DNA from: Clostridiales bacterium UBA7285
Lineage (GTDB): Bacteria > Bacillota > Clostridia > Peptostreptococcales > Anaerovoracaceae
Length of the DNA stretch: 64,000 nt
Direction: 5' to 3'
Assembly: GCA_002472145.1 (NCBI GenBank)
Contig: DKRJ01000004.1
Coordinates: forward strand, 1 to 64,000
Positions 45,649-55,487 of this stretch are shown here, in pieces. The notes beneath the pieces were generated by a model. That model was not told the origin of the DNA. It did not search any database and worked only from the letters and a program-made list of their open reading frames with translations. The translations under genes were made by a program, and so were the position numbers. Every line of letters starts with the position of its first letter. Positions within the stretch are counted from its first letter, which is position 1.

Positions 45649-46788
45649 TTATCTGAACGTCCCGAGCCTGCGGAAACGCTCCACTGCGGCTTTTACCTTA
45701 TCCGCCACATAATCCATCTCTTCCGTGGTGTTGAACGCGCCGAACGAAAATCTGACCGCTCCGGTGATCTCCGCTTCGGACAGGCCCATCGCCTTCAGCA
45801 CGTGGCTCCCGCCTTTTTTGCCCGACGAACACGCCGAGCCGGTGGAGACCATTATACCATCACCCTCGAGCGTGTGAAGTATCACTTCGCCGCGCGTCCC
45901 GAGGAATGAGACGTTGAGCACCGACGGGCATCCGTCTTCCGGGCTGTTTACTCTTATGTCCGCGATCGAATCCCTGATGTTCGCGAGGAGCCTGTCTCTG
46001 CACTCGCGCATGCGGGCCGTCTCTGCCGCGGGATCGTTCCTGCGCCAGATCTCGATCGCTTTTGCCAGACCCGCGATGCCCGGCACGTTCTCTGTTCCCG
46101 AGCGCATGCCCCTCTCCTGGCCTCCGCCGACGGCGTAAGGCGGTATGTTCAGGCCTTTTTTCACATACAGCGCGCCGATCCCCTTAGGGGCATGGATCTT
46201 ATGGCCGCTCACCGAGATCAGGTCGGCCCCGAGCCCGCGAATATCAGTTTTACAGAACGCCTGGACAGCGTCAGTGTGGAGCAGAGCGTTTTTCTTTGAC
46301 CGCGCGATGTCACGTATGGGCATGATCGTTCCGGTCTCGTTGTTCACAGTCATCACGGAGATCAAAACCGTGTTATCGTCCACCGCAGCGGCGATCTCAT
46401 TCGGATCGACCCTGCACATGTCATCGACCCCTACGTAAGTCACCTTCGCCCCCTCGCTCTCCAGACGCTTCATGGCCTCCAGCACCGCGGGATGTTCCAC
46501 CGCCGTTGTGATCACGCCGTTCCCTGATCTGCGTCTGGCTCTGTAGGCGCCGAATATCGCGGTGTTGTCGCTCTCGGTGCCGCCTGACGTAAAGCAGATC
46601 TCATCCGGTGACGCGCCGAATTCGTCGGCCACGGTCTTCCGGGACGCCGTCAGTATCTTTTCGGCGTCAAAGCCCTTCGTGTGCAGCGACGAGGGATTTC
46701 CGTACTCCTCGGTCATCACTCTTGCCGCTTCTTCGGCCGCTTCTTTATATACGCGCGTCGTCGCGCTGTTATCAAGGTAAACGAACAT
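45649..46788 (-). CDS. Cysteine desulfurase (NifS/IscS family)
   Basis: A PLP enzyme of 379 residues that takes sulfur from cysteine. It begins MFVYLDNSATTRV and has HTDAVQAFCK, the PLP-lysine motif SVSGHKIHAPKGIGALY, and the active Cys loop STGSACSSGKKGGSHVL. The start at 46788 is preceded by GGAG; the longer frame runs into the repeat tract. It lies 102 bp upstream of thiI on the same strand, so its likely partner is ThiI rather than an Fe-S scaffold; no iscU is present. Confidence 0.95.
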   Translation of the reverse strand: MFVYLDNSATTRVYKEAAEEAARVMTEEYGNPSSLHTKGFDAEKILTASRKTVADEFGASPDEICFTSGGTESDNTAIFGAYRARRRSGNGVITTAVEHPAVLEAMKRLESEGAKVTYVGVDDMCRVDPNEIAAAVDDNTVLISVMTVNNETGTIMPIRDIARSKKNALLHTDAVQAFCKTDIRGLGADLISVSGHKIHAPKGIGALYVKKGLNIPPYAVGGGQERGMRSGTENVPGIAGLAKAIEIWRRNDPAAETARMRECRDRLLANIRDSIADIRVNSPEDGCPSVLNVSFLGTRGEVILHTLEGDGIMVSTGSACSSGKKGGSHVLKAMGLSEAEITGAVRFSFGAFNTTEEMDYVADKVKAAVERFRRLGTFR

Positions 46789-46833
46789 TCCACTATTCTC
46801 CGTTCTTCCAGGGCCAAAACCGTGCGCGGGGTG

Positions 46834-46905
46834 CGTGTCACGGGCTCGCGCGATCCACGTCCCTGGCACGCGCGGTCCGCGTCACGGGCTCGCACGATCC
46901 GCGTC
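46834..46905. repeat. 28-bp direct repeat upstream of the desulfurase gene
   Basis: GTCACGGGCTCGC(G/A)CGATCC cores occur at 46834-46861 and 46878-46905, 44 bp apart and nearly identical. The spacer between the MATE gene and the desulfurase gene holds little else. Confidence 0.8.
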
Positions 46906-46932
46906 GAAGTCCACCGGTGCCCCGCGTCCGCT

Positions 46933-48384
46933 TTAAATCACTATATTGATCCACTTGCGGCTCCTGTACCGCAGGTAATTGGCCGTCATCTTAAATATGT
47001 TCCCGAGCGACGCCAAAGCGATCGCCGCGGGCAGGTCCCAGTCGAGCAGGACGACCGCCACGTTCGCCATCGCCAGTTCTATGACGAGGTTCCCCGTCAG
47101 TTCCGTCACCATGCAGAAGAAAGTGTCCCCTCCTGCCCTCAAGATCCCGCACTGGAGCACGTACGCCATCATGCGCGGTATCATCGTGAACGTGTAGACT
47201 GTCACGGCCCTGTACATCAGCGACGTCGTCTCAGGCTTGAAATCGTAGGCGAGCGCGATCGGCTTCATGATGGCGAGGCTTCCGCCTACCATGATCGCAA
47301 TCAAAACACACGCTATGCGGAGCGTCCTCCTCGCGTGCACGACCGCCCCGTCCACGTCCTTCCTGCCCAGAGTCTCGCCGATGACGACTGCAGCGCCGCT
47401 GCCAAAGCCGAATATGATACTCTGGAAGACCTGACACGTCATGCTCGCGACCTGAATCACCGCCAGCGCCGCCGAGCCGAGGCGTCCGTACGTCGCGAAC
47501 ACGAGCGACGCACCAAGCGACCAGCCCGTCTCGCTGCATGTCACCGGTATGCTCGTCTTCATGACCTTGCGGTAGAGTTCTCCGTCCCAGACGAAGAGTT
47601 CTTTAAGCGGCGCGTGGAATATATGATCTTTCGTCACCGCGAGGTATACGATGAGCGAAACGAGCTCCACGAGGCGCGCTATGAGCGTCGCGGCCGCGGC
47701 GCCTCTCACTCCGAGTTCCGGGAACGGCCCCGGTCCGTAGATCAGGAGCCAGTTAAGCACCACGTTCAGCGAAAGCGCGGCAGCGCTTATCGCCGTGACC
47801 GTAGTCACCCGCTGTATCGGCCTTGAGTTGAACGATATGGCAAACGATATGGCCGTAGGCACGTACGAGAACGATACGATCCGTATGTACTCCGCGCCGT
47901 ATCCGATGACCTCGGGTTCGTCCGTGAATATCCCGAGCAGCGGCTCCGTCAGCGCGTTCGTGAGCGCAAAAAACACCACCCCGATCGCGGTCCCGAGTGC
48001 TACCTCGAATCCGAATATCTTCCGGATGTTCCGCGAGTCCTTAGCACCGAAATACTGGGCGACGTATACCGTCGCACCGCTGAAGAACCCGAAGCACAGC
48101 GATCCGAATATCCCGAATATCTGGTTCGCAGACCCGGTCGCGGCGAGCTGCTGCTCGCCGAGGCGGCCGATCATCACGGAGTCCGCCAGATTCAGCCCTA
48201 TGTCGATCAGGTGCTGGATCACGACCGGGATCGTGACCGTCAGCATCCTGCGATAGTAGAAGGACTTAGATGACTCCGCGCTCACGGCGGGAGGACCGCC
48301 CGCCTGCATATCCGCGCCGCCCGGAGGAACGGACGCCTCAGCGGTCCGATCAGAATAATTGCGGTTTCTGTCTTTCTCTCGCAT
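46933..48384 (-). CDS. MATE-family efflux transporter
   Basis: The 483-residue protein has twelve hydrophobic segments after a polar N-terminus of ~45 residues. The first segment runs into NLADSVMIGRLGEQQLAATGSANQIFGI, and the second half repeats the pattern (CSETGWSLGASLVFATYGRLGSAALAVIQVAS), the two-fold plan of the NorM/DinF families. It would export cationic compounds using Na+ or H+; the substrate is not known. It is followed on the same strand, after 144 bp with a repeat, by the desulfurase gene. Confidence 0.92.
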   Translation of the reverse strand: MREKDRNRNYSDRTAEASVPPGGADMQAGGPPAVSAESSKSFYYRRMLTVTIPVVIQHLIDIGLNLADSVMIGRLGEQQLAATGSANQIFGIFGSLCFGFFSGATVYVAQYFGAKDSRNIRKIFGFEVALGTAIGVVFFALTNALTEPLLGIFTDEPEVIGYGAEYIRIVSFSYVPTAISFAISFNSRPIQRVTTVTAISAAALSLNVVLNWLLIYGPGPFPELGVRGAAAATLIARLVELVSLIVYLAVTKDHIFHAPLKELFVWDGELYRKVMKTSIPVTCSETGWSLGASLVFATYGRLGSAALAVIQVASMTCQVFQSIIFGFGSGAAVVIGETLGRKDVDGAVVHARRTLRIACVLIAIMVGGSLAIMKPIALAYDFKPETTSLMYRAVTVYTFTMIPRMMAYVLQCGILRAGGDTFFCMVTELTGNLVIELAMANVAVVLLDWDLPAAIALASLGNIFKMTANYLRYRSRKWINIVI

Positions 48385-48400
48385 ACCCTTTTGAAAAAAA

Positions 48401-48431
48401 GAGGCTCTCCATTCCGCGAATGGAGAGCCTC
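48401..48431 (-). terminator. Terminator of rny
   Basis: A perfect 14-bp stem (GAGGCTCTCCATTC / GAATGGAGAGCCTC) with a 3-nt loop is followed on the minus strand by seven T. It lies 13 bp after the rny stop. Confidence 0.95.
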
Positions 48432-48444
48432 GGATGAACTCTCT

Positions 48445-49995
48445 CTATTTGGCGTAATCCACGGCTCTGGTCTCCCGGATCACATTTACCTTGATCTGGC
48501 CCGGATATTCTACCTCTGACTCGATCCTCTTCGAGATCTCTCTGGCGAGCAGCGGCATCGTATCGTCGTTCACCTCGTCCGGGTTAGCGATGATCCTGAT
48601 CTCTCTGCCTGCCTGGATGGCATACGCCTTCGAGACGCCAGGCGTCGAGTCCGCTATCTCCTCGAGCTTCTCCAGACGTTTGATGTACACGTCGAGAGTA
48701 TCGCGGCGCGCACCCGGTCTCGCCGCCGAAAGAGCGTCGGCCGCGGCGATCAGGACCGCCTCAGGCGACTTCGGCTCGTAATCCCCGTGGTGAGCCGCCA
48801 TAGCGTTGATGACGTCGTCCGATTCCTTGTATTTCTTCAGGACGGCGATGCCGATGTCGACGTGCGTTCCCTCGTACTCGTGGTCGAGAGCCTTGCCGAT
48901 GTCGTGGAGAAGTCCGGCGCGCTTGGCGAGCTTGACGTTCAGTCCGAGTTCACCGGCCATCAGCCCGGCGAGGTGAGACACCTCGATAGAGTGATTGAGC
49001 ACGTTCTGTCCGTACGACGTTCTGTATTTAAGCCTTCCGAGAAGTTTGACGAGTTCAGGATGGAGATTGTGGATGCCGGCCTCGAAGGACGCCTTTTCAC
49101 CCTCCTCCTTTATCACGTTGTTGACTTCCTTTTCGGCTTTCTTTACGGTTTCCTCGATGCGGGCAGGATGGATCCTTCCGTCCTGGATGAGCTTCTCGAG
49201 CACCACCCTGGCGATCTCTCTTCTGACCGGATCAAAACCGGAGATGATGACAGCCTCAGGCGTATCGTCGATTATGAGGTCGACGCCTACCAGGGTTTCG
49301 ATCGCCCTGATGTTGCGGCCCTCGCGTCCGATGATGCGGCCCTTCATCTCGTCGTTTGGCAGATTCACGACCGATACGGTCGACTCGGCGACCTGATCGG
49401 CGGCGCATCTCTGGATAGCCCCGACGATGATCTGTTTGGCTCTGGTCTCGGCGTTCTCGCGCGCTTCTGTCTCGATCTCCTTGATCATAGCGGAAGCTTC
49501 GTGACGGGTGTCCACCTCGACCTCGTTCAGAAGCATCTGCTTAGCCTCTTCCGCGGTCAGAGTCGAGACCTTTTCCAGTTCCGCTATCTTCTTTGCTCTG
49601 AAATTCTCGACTTCCTTCTTCTTTGCAGCGATCTCCTGCTGCTGTCTGTTGAGTTCTTCTTCCTTCTTTTCGATCCCCTCAAGTTTGCGGTCGACCGATT
49701 CTTCCTTCTGCGACACCCTGCGCTCCGAGCGGTTTACCTCCGCGCGCCTTTCGCGGATGTCCTTCTCTGCTTCGTTCCTGCGCCTGTCGGCATCTTCTTT
49801 TGCTTCCTTTAATTTCTCCTTCTGCAGTGTCTCAGCCTTTTTCTCGGCATCGAGGATGAGGTTTTTAGCCTTTTGTTCGGCAGATCCTACCGTCTTTTCA
49901 TCTCTGTTCTTTTTAAAAATAATTCCGATTAAAACACCGAGAAACAATGCGATGATACAGGAGACAATAAAAACGAGTACTATCTCTCTAGGCAT
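48445..49995 (-). CDS. rny: Ribonuclease Y
   Basis: RNase Y is the membrane-bound endonuclease that starts mRNA decay in many Firmicutes. An N-terminal membrane helix ([23 protein letters not shown]) leads into a long Lys/Glu coiled coil (~30-200), a KH domain ([23 protein letters not shown]) and an HD domain ([15 protein letters not shown]). The 516-residue length is typical. It has its own strong promoter and terminator. Confidence 0.97.
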   Translation of the reverse strand: MPREIVLVFIVSCIIALFLGVLIGIIFKKNRDEKTVGSAEQKAKNLILDAEKKAETLQKEKLKEAKEDADRRRNEAEKDIRERRAEVNRSERRVSQKEESVDRKLEGIEKKEEELNRQQQEIAAKKKEVENFRAKKIAELEKVSTLTAEEAKQMLLNEVEVDTRHEASAMIKEIETEARENAETRAKQIIVGAIQRCAADQVAESTVSVVNLPNDEMKGRIIGREGRNIRAIETLVGVDLIIDDTPEAVIISGFDPVRREIARVVLEKLIQDGRIHPARIEETVKKAEKEVNNVIKEEGEKASFEAGIHNLHPELVKLLGRLKYRTSYGQNVLNHSIEVSHLAGLMAGELGLNVKLAKRAGLLHDIGKALDHEYEGTHVDIGIAVLKKYKESDDVINAMAAHHGDYEPKSPEAVLIAAADALSAARPGARRDTLDVYIKRLEKLEEIADSTPGVSKAYAIQAGREIRIIANPDEVNDDTMPLLAREISKRIESEVEYPGQIKVNVIRETRAVDYAK

Positions 49996-50100
49996 CTTGT
50001 TCCTCCGAAATGGACTTACGGTCTAAGGATTTTACATTCTGAAATTGCTATATCGCACATTTACTAAATGTTATAGAACTTGCCATTTTCATACACATTA

Positions 50101-50130
50101 ATTATAATGTTGTGTAATCCTTTATGTCAA
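50101..50130 (-). promoter_or_regulatory. Consensus promoter of rny
   Basis: On the minus strand TTGACA (50125-50130) and TATAAT (50101-50106) are separated by 18 bp, about 105 bp before the rny start, leaving a long 5' leader. Confidence 0.75.
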
Positions 50131-50194
50131 GAAATAACAACAAAACGCGCTAATTTCATTCGCGATTTTGAGATAACAGATAATAGCCTAAGAA

Positions 50195-51301
50195 ATGAAT
50201 AACTACAGCGCTCTTAAATACATGGACAAATTCATCGCCGCGGTCATTACCGCGCTCGCCGTCCTCAGCATCCTCATGATCGGAAGCACTTCGGCGGACA
50301 CGGATTTTTTCTCGCGCAACGTGATCGTCCAGATCATCGCATACATAATAGGCGCGTGTGCGATCGCAGTCATTCTCCATATCGATTACGGAAAATTGAT
50401 TTCAAAGGACAGATTTTTGTACATCGCGTCCATCGTCACCCTTCTGCTCGTGTACGTGCCTGGGCTCGGTACCGAATTGAACAATTCTCGAGCCTGGATC
50501 GACCTCGGAGTCACGACACTTCAGCCTTCCGAGTTCGTGAAGATCCTGTATATTTTGTTCATGGCAAAGTATCTCGGCGACCGCAGGGACGATCTGACGA
50601 GTTTCAAAGGCTTGATGAAAAGCGCTTTGATCTCCGCTCCGATCATCCTGATCGTCCTGAAGGAAGACCTCGGAAGTGCCCTTGTTTTTGCATCGATCTG
50701 GCTGTTCATGGTTTTCTGCGCTGGTATTTCGCTTAAGGCTCTGTTCGAATTTCTTGCGATCGTCGCTGCGATGTGCCCTGTCGCGTATATCTTCATGGCC
50801 GACTATCAAAAAGAGCGCATCGGCAGTTTCCTGCACCAGAGCAACCTCAGCCTGCTCGGAAACTATCAGGTCTGGCAGTCAAAGGTCGCCATCGGCTCGG
50901 GAGGCCTGTTCGGCAAAGGGCTTTTCAACGGGACGCAAAAAAGCCTGGACTTCATTCCTGTCCAGACTTCCGATTTCATTTTCTCGGTAATAGGTGAGGA
51001 ACTCGGTTTCGTCGGAGGCGTCGCGGTCATCGCCGCATTCGGCTTTCTCATCGTGCGCATGGTCCGCATCATGCAGAGATCGCACGACATCTACGGTTCC
51101 CTGATAGTCTCCGGAGTAATAGGCATCATGACGTTCCAGACGTTCGAGAATATCGCGATGACGATGGGACTCATGCCTGTTACCGGCATCACCCTGCCGT
51201 TCCTCAGCAGCGGAGGCTCATCGATCATCTCCAACATGTGCAGTGCGGGCCTCGTCCTCGCCGTCGGCGCCCAGAGCCGCTCGCGGGAAACCGTTTTCTG
51301 A
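50195..51301 (+). CDS. rodA: Rod-shape SEDS glycosyltransferase RodA
   Basis: RodA is the SEDS peptidoglycan polymerase of the elongasome. Ten hydrophobic helices lie within 368 residues, with SRAWIDLGVTTLQPSEFVKI (SEDS signature), DYQKERIGSFLHQSN, and PVTGITLPFLSSGGSSII near the C-terminus. Its presumed partner, PBP2, is encoded 1 kb away on the other strand with mreBCD, so RodA rather than FtsW is the better name. Its last 84 bp overlap the convergent minD gene. Confidence 0.93.
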   Translation: MNNYSALKYMDKFIAAVITALAVLSILMIGSTSADTDFFSRNVIVQIIAYIIGACAIAVILHIDYGKLISKDRFLYIASIVTLLLVYVPGLGTELNNSRAWIDLGVTTLQPSEFVKILYILFMAKYLGDRRDDLTSFKGLMKSALISAPIILIVLKEDLGSALVFASIWLFMVFCAGISLKALFEFLAIVAAMCPVAYIFMADYQKERIGSFLHQSNLSLLGNYQVWQSKVAIGSGGLFGKGLFNGTQKSLDFIPVQTSDFIFSVIGEELGFVGGVAVIAAFGFLIVRMVRIMQRSHDIYGSLIVSGVIGIMTFQTFENIAMTMGLMPVTGITLPFLSSGGSSIISNMCSAGLVLAVGAQSRSRETVF

Positions 51302-52153
51302 TTCCTCATACCCGCCGGCGCCGGAGACCGCTTCTGCCGACTCCTCCGGAACGTCGCCTGCCAGACCGGCCTCTTTCTCGGATTCCGCCAATTTTTCGGA
51401 TTTGATCTCGTCCTCAGACTTTCCGTTTTCATCATCCGCCGTGAGCCTGGCTGCGATGCGCCTGAAGTTTTCGGCGATATACGTGTCGTCCTTCGTCACG
51501 ACCGGAACGCCCAGGTTCGTGGAGATCCTGATATTCCTGTCTGTCAGGATGATACCCTTCAGTTCGCAGTTTATCATCGACGAGATCTCCCTGAGCGTAG
51601 GGCAGTAGCCCTCGGCCATTATATCTACATCCACATTGTTGACGATAAGATATCTCTTCTCTATCCCCAACTGCGCCAGTTCGCGGTCCAGATTGTCCGC
51701 ATCGCGAAGAGCCGAATACTCCGGAGTTGTAATGATAATGGCCGCGTCAGCCCCGGCGCTTGCCGTCACCAGGCCGTCGTCGATCCCGGACGGAGCGTCG
51801 ACTATCACATAATCGAAGCGTTCCTTAAGCTTGCCGCACAGCACCTTCATATGAAGAGGCGTAATGGTGCCGTCGCTCCTGTCGGGCGAGGCGGCGAGGA
51901 GATAAAGCCCATCGATGTCCTTATCCTTTAAAAGCGCCTGCTTGATCGTACAGAGTCCGGTCATCACGTCGTATACGTCGAAGACGACGTTGTTTTCAAG
52001 ACCGAAATACAGGTCGAGGTTGCGGAGCCCCATGTCGAAATCGATGATCACGACGCTCTTGCCTGCTTTGGCGAGAGTCGCCCCCAGATTCACTGAGAAC
52101 ATCGTTTTGCCGGTTCCGCCTTTGCCTGAAGATACCAAAAAGCAAGTGCCCAT
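51218..52153 (-). CDS. minD: MinD-like septum-site ATPase with atypical acidic tail
   Basis: A deviant Walker A (SSGKGGTGKTMFSVNLG), DFDMGLRNLDLYFGLE and VIVDAPSGID identify the MinD/ParA group. MinD places the division septum with MinC. The first ~230 residues fit; the last ~80 are acidic (Glu/Ala/Ser/Gly) and lack the usual amphipathic membrane-targeting helix at the end. The final 84 bp overlap rodA on the other strand. GGAGGG precedes the ATG. No minC or minE is next to it. Membrane binding, if any, must use another surface. Confidence 0.88.
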   Translation of the reverse strand: MGTCFLVSSGKGGTGKTMFSVNLGATLAKAGKSVVIIDFDMGLRNLDLYFGLENNVVFDVYDVMTGLCTIKQALLKDKDIDGLYLLAASPDRSDGTITPLHMKVLCGKLKERFDYVIVDAPSGIDDGLVTASAGADAAIIITTPEYSALRDADNLDRELAQLGIEKRYLIVNNVDVDIMAEGYCPTLREISSMINCELKGIILTDRNIRISTNLGVPVVTKDDTYIAENFRRIAARLTADDENGKSEDEIKSEKLAESEKEAGLAGDVPEESAEAVSGAGGYEESENGFPRAALGADGEDEARTAHVGDDR

Positions 52154-52255
52154 TTTTCCCTCCGGAATGTAAGTGATTCTCGCGGCTTTGCGCGGGGCCG
52201 CGTCCCGTCTCCAGCGTCTGCCGGAGCCTGAAGTGCAGCGTTTCTGTTCGGCTTT

Positions 52256-54988
52256 CTATTCGACAGCGGCATTCGTTCCATTGTCCGCGGTCGACGCGTA
52301 CGTAGGTGCTTCCGTCTTGAAGTATTCGTCTAAGACGGGGGCCATGTATTGCCCGAGAGTATATGACATCTCACCCTCAGGTATCATCAGCGCGATCGCG
52401 ATCTTAGGTTCGTCGGCCGGGGCGAGGAGCACCATCCATGTGAAGTCCTCGTATGAGTCCTTATACGAGTTGATTATCGAATAAGTCACCTTGTAATCGC
52501 TCACCTCGATGAGAGCGTCATCCACAGTGTCGTTCTCAGTAGGGTAGGTGTTGGCGTCGGATATCATCAGTTCTTTGATCTTTGCCTCGACCTGCTCCCA
52601 CGTCACGGAACTGCCCGCCGCTGAATTGATCTGGCTCAGATGTTCTTTGACATATTCGGCTTCGTCCGCAGGCTGTTTTATTGCCTGATACTGCGCAGTC
52701 CCAGTTTTGCCGGCGCACTCTATCGGATACGAAGACATGTAAGGATTGTAATCGATCACCTTTTTCATCCCGTTCAGCACATCTTCTCTCGTACTCTCGG
52801 ATAGTCCGGTATCGTACGGTTCGGCTTTTTCATTCAGGCCTTCGCCTTCCACGCCGTAAACGAGGCTCACGTCATTTCTCTGTCCGTGATTGCCTATGGT
52901 CGCAATGTATCTGGCGACCTGCACGGGAGTGTAGCAGTTGTCGCCCTGTCCTATCGAGACGTTGAAAACGTCGAATGTTCCCCATTCCGCCTGGTTGAAA
53001 TAGTCGAATTTCACCATTTCGGCGCAGGATTCCACCTCGTCGTCGAGGACCTCGGTCTCGTTCCTTATGAGGTCGATCAAGTCGCTGTAGCTCGGATTGT
53101 CGTAGATCCAGTTCGCGATCTTCGAGATATTCTCCGAAAGCCTGTCGTAGTCGCCATATACCTCCGGCGGGAAGTACGTTCTGGCATTTTCGTACAAAGC
53201 AGACCATACGGCGTATCTGTAGTTCTCTATCTTGCTGTCCAGCGATACTGGGCTCCTGACCGTCTCGTAGAGTTCGATTCCTGACGCCTTTCCAAGGCCA
53301 AAATCCTGGGCACGGTTCAGGATGTCGTCGATCGAGATGCTGTATCCGAGCGATTCTCCCGTTCCCCAGTCATATGCGGTCGCGATGCAGGCGAAATAGT
53401 AGTTGCATGACATTCCCATGCCGATCTCGAGGTTCTCGTAGCCGTCGGTGCCGCCGTATCTGTTCCACGTGGCGCACGCGAACCTCCTTCCGCCCAACTC
53501 GATATATCCCCGGTCGAGGATGTAGTGATCCGGATCGAGTCCGTGCTCGATCGCCGTTATCGCCGTCAGCGGCTTGAACGTCGAGCCGGGCGCGATCGCG
53601 GCCATAGTCGCGTTGTTATACAGCGGCGTAGGCGAGAAAGGATCGCGCGGGTTTGCCGGCTGCACCGACTCCCACTCCGCCGCTGATATCCCGTCCGCGA
53701 ACATGTTCAGGTCAAAGTCAGGATAACTGGCCAGCGCCAGAACGTCGCTCGTAGCCACGTCCAGGACGACCATGGCGCCGCTTCCCGCCGTCTCTATCTC
53801 GGAAACGGCCTGTTTCAGCGTGCTCTCGACTACCTGCTGCAGATCCATGTCGACCGTCAGATATACGTCGCTGCCCTTGCTCGATTCAGTCTTGTCTATC
53901 GTCGAAACGTAGTTCCCGGAACTGTCCACGATGACGGTCTCTATGCCCGGCGTGCCGTGGAGTTTTTCCTCCAGAGCAGCCTCTATGCCGTCTTTTCCGA
54001 CCATATCCGTCGCGAGGTATCCGCGCTCGTCCACGTAGTATTCGCTCTCAGAATCAGAGATGGCGCCCATGTATCCTATAATGTGGCACGCGGAATTGTT
54101 ATACGGGTAATAGCGCTGCAGCTCGGACGCCACGCTGACGCCCGGGATGGCCGCTTCCTCGAAATATATCACGCTTTCATCGCAAAGGTCCTTTCCGATG
54201 GTTATAGGGATATAGCGCTGGAAACTGCCCTCCGCGACCTTGTTGCGCACGATGAAGATCTTGCGCGCCTCGGCGTCCGCCAATGACGGGTCGACGCTGT
54301 AATCCTCGCGGAGCTGATGGAAAGCGTCTTCGGCTGTTATTCCTTTTTTGATGTCGTCATCGGAAAAGCCGAACTTGGAGAGAAAACTGTCCTTCTGCAG
54401 ATCGTAGTTGAAGCGCATCCTCTTGACGTTGATCGGGAGTTCCACGTTATGCTTCTCGCTGAGCGTTTTCTCTGCCTCGAACCTGTCCGTTCCCTCCGCG
54501 ATGCCGTACTTGGAACAGGTCACGTCAAAAACAGTCTCGGCGGACGTCCCGATGTCAAAGCCGTTAGCGGTCAGCCACGCGGCCAGATCCGTGTCGTACG
54601 TATAGGAGAACTGCCCGTCGGACGATATCACGATCGGGAAGTCGTCGATATACTCGTCGCCGTTCTCTATAAGTTTATTGATCAACGTCAGAGCCGATTC
54701 GTTGATCTGCTCCGTCGTCAGATTGCTCGCGTTGAACGTGGCGGTGAATATCTGCTTGTTTCCAGCCAGCAGGTTGCCGTTCCTGTCATATATCCTGCCG
54801 CGCGCCGCGGATGTGTATATGGTCTTCGTGTACTGCTCGGAGGCGGCATTCTCCCATTCATCGCCCTGAACGACCGTAAGGAGGAACATCCTCGCAGCAA
54901 GAGCGATCATGAGCAGCGCCACGAGCAGAGCGACGAACCTGTATCTCGCCTGCAGACCGTTATAGCGTTTTTTTTCTGAGGAATTCAT
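52256..54988 (-). CDS. mrdA: Penicillin-binding protein 2 (class B transpeptidase)
   Basis: PBP2 cross-links wall made by RodA during elongation. One N-terminal membrane helix (FVALLVALLMIALAARMFLLTVV) is followed by a dimerisation region and the transpeptidase with SxxK (APGSTFKPLT), SxN (GMSCNYYFA) and KTG (CAGKTGTAQY). At 910 residues it is longer than usual because of insertions around SxN and near the C-terminus (~720-870). The start overlaps the end of mreD by 29 bp. It is encoded in the mreBCD-mrdA-minD cluster. Confidence 0.94.
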   Translation of the reverse strand: MNSSEKKRYNGLQARYRFVALLVALLMIALAARMFLLTVVQGDEWENAASEQYTKTIYTSAARGRIYDRNGNLLAGNKQIFTATFNASNLTTEQINESALTLINKLIENGDEYIDDFPIVISSDGQFSYTYDTDLAAWLTANGFDIGTSAETVFDVTCSKYGIAEGTDRFEAEKTLSEKHNVELPINVKRMRFNYDLQKDSFLSKFGFSDDDIKKGITAEDAFHQLREDYSVDPSLADAEARKIFIVRNKVAEGSFQRYIPITIGKDLCDESVIYFEEAAIPGVSVASELQRYYPYNNSACHIIGYMGAISDSESEYYVDERGYLATDMVGKDGIEAALEEKLHGTPGIETVIVDSSGNYVSTIDKTESSKGSDVYLTVDMDLQQVVESTLKQAVSEIETAGSGAMVVLDVATSDVLALASYPDFDLNMFADGISAAEWESVQPANPRDPFSPTPLYNNATMAAIAPGSTFKPLTAITAIEHGLDPDHYILDRGYIELGGRRFACATWNRYGGTDGYENLEIGMGMSCNYYFACIATAYDWGTGESLGYSISIDDILNRAQDFGLGKASGIELYETVRSPVSLDSKIENYRYAVWSALYENARTYFPPEVYGDYDRLSENISKIANWIYDNPSYSDLIDLIRNETEVLDDEVESCAEMVKFDYFNQAEWGTFDVFNVSIGQGDNCYTPVQVARYIATIGNHGQRNDVSLVYGVEGEGLNEKAEPYDTGLSESTREDVLNGMKKVIDYNPYMSSYPIECAGKTGTAQYQAIKQPADEAEYVKEHLSQINSAAGSSVTWEQVEAKIKELMISDANTYPTENDTVDDALIEVSDYKVTYSIINSYKDSYEDFTWMVLLAPADEPKIAIALMIPEGEMSYTLGQYMAPVLDEYFKTEAPTYASTADNGTNAAVE

Positions 54989-55487
54989 GTCGCCTTACAC
55001 CTGAAACTCTGTGTGCCACGACCCTCGCCGCGAAAAACGTTATCGCCGCGTTCACGATGATGCTCGCGAGCTCGGATCTGAGCATGTACTGATATGTATA
55101 GTTTATCCCCAGTGCGTATTCTATCGCCCAGGAAATGCTGTAACGCGTGAAAAACACGAGCAGAGCAGCCACGGCGTCGAGTATGGCATTCTCCTCGTTA
55201 AAGAACCTGTTGAAAAACAGAGGTATGAAGAGCGAGATCAGGGAAGCGGCGGTGTACACTCCGGGATGCTGGTTGCGGCATATGTCGATGATAAAAAAAA
55301 GACATGATCCGACCAGAACCACCGGAACCGTATAATCCGCATCGTCCTCGCTTCCGCGCATAAGGACCACAACAGTGAGGATGCACATGATCAGGTCCAG
55401 CGACACCCCGGAAGGAAGAAGCGCCGCAGCAAACGGATGCAGTATGAAGATCGCGGCGTAAAGTATCATCAAGGTGCGCAGTTTCAT
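54960..55487 (-). CDS. mreD: Rod-shape-determining protein MreD
   Basis: A 175-residue membrane protein with five or six helices (MKLRTLMILYAAIFILHPFAAALL at the start; ISLFIPLFFNRFF). Sequence similarity in the MreD family is low, so the call rests on length, hydrophobicity and its place between mreC and mrdA, where start and stop codons overlap. Confidence 0.88.
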   Translation of the reverse strand: MKLRTLMILYAAIFILHPFAAALLPSGVSLDLIMCILTVVVLMRGSEDDADYTVPVVLVGSCLFFIIDICRNQHPGVYTAASLISLFIPLFFNRFFNEENAILDAVAALLVFFTRYSISWAIEYALGINYTYQYMLRSELASIIVNAAITFFAARVVAHRVSGVRRHEFLRKKTL

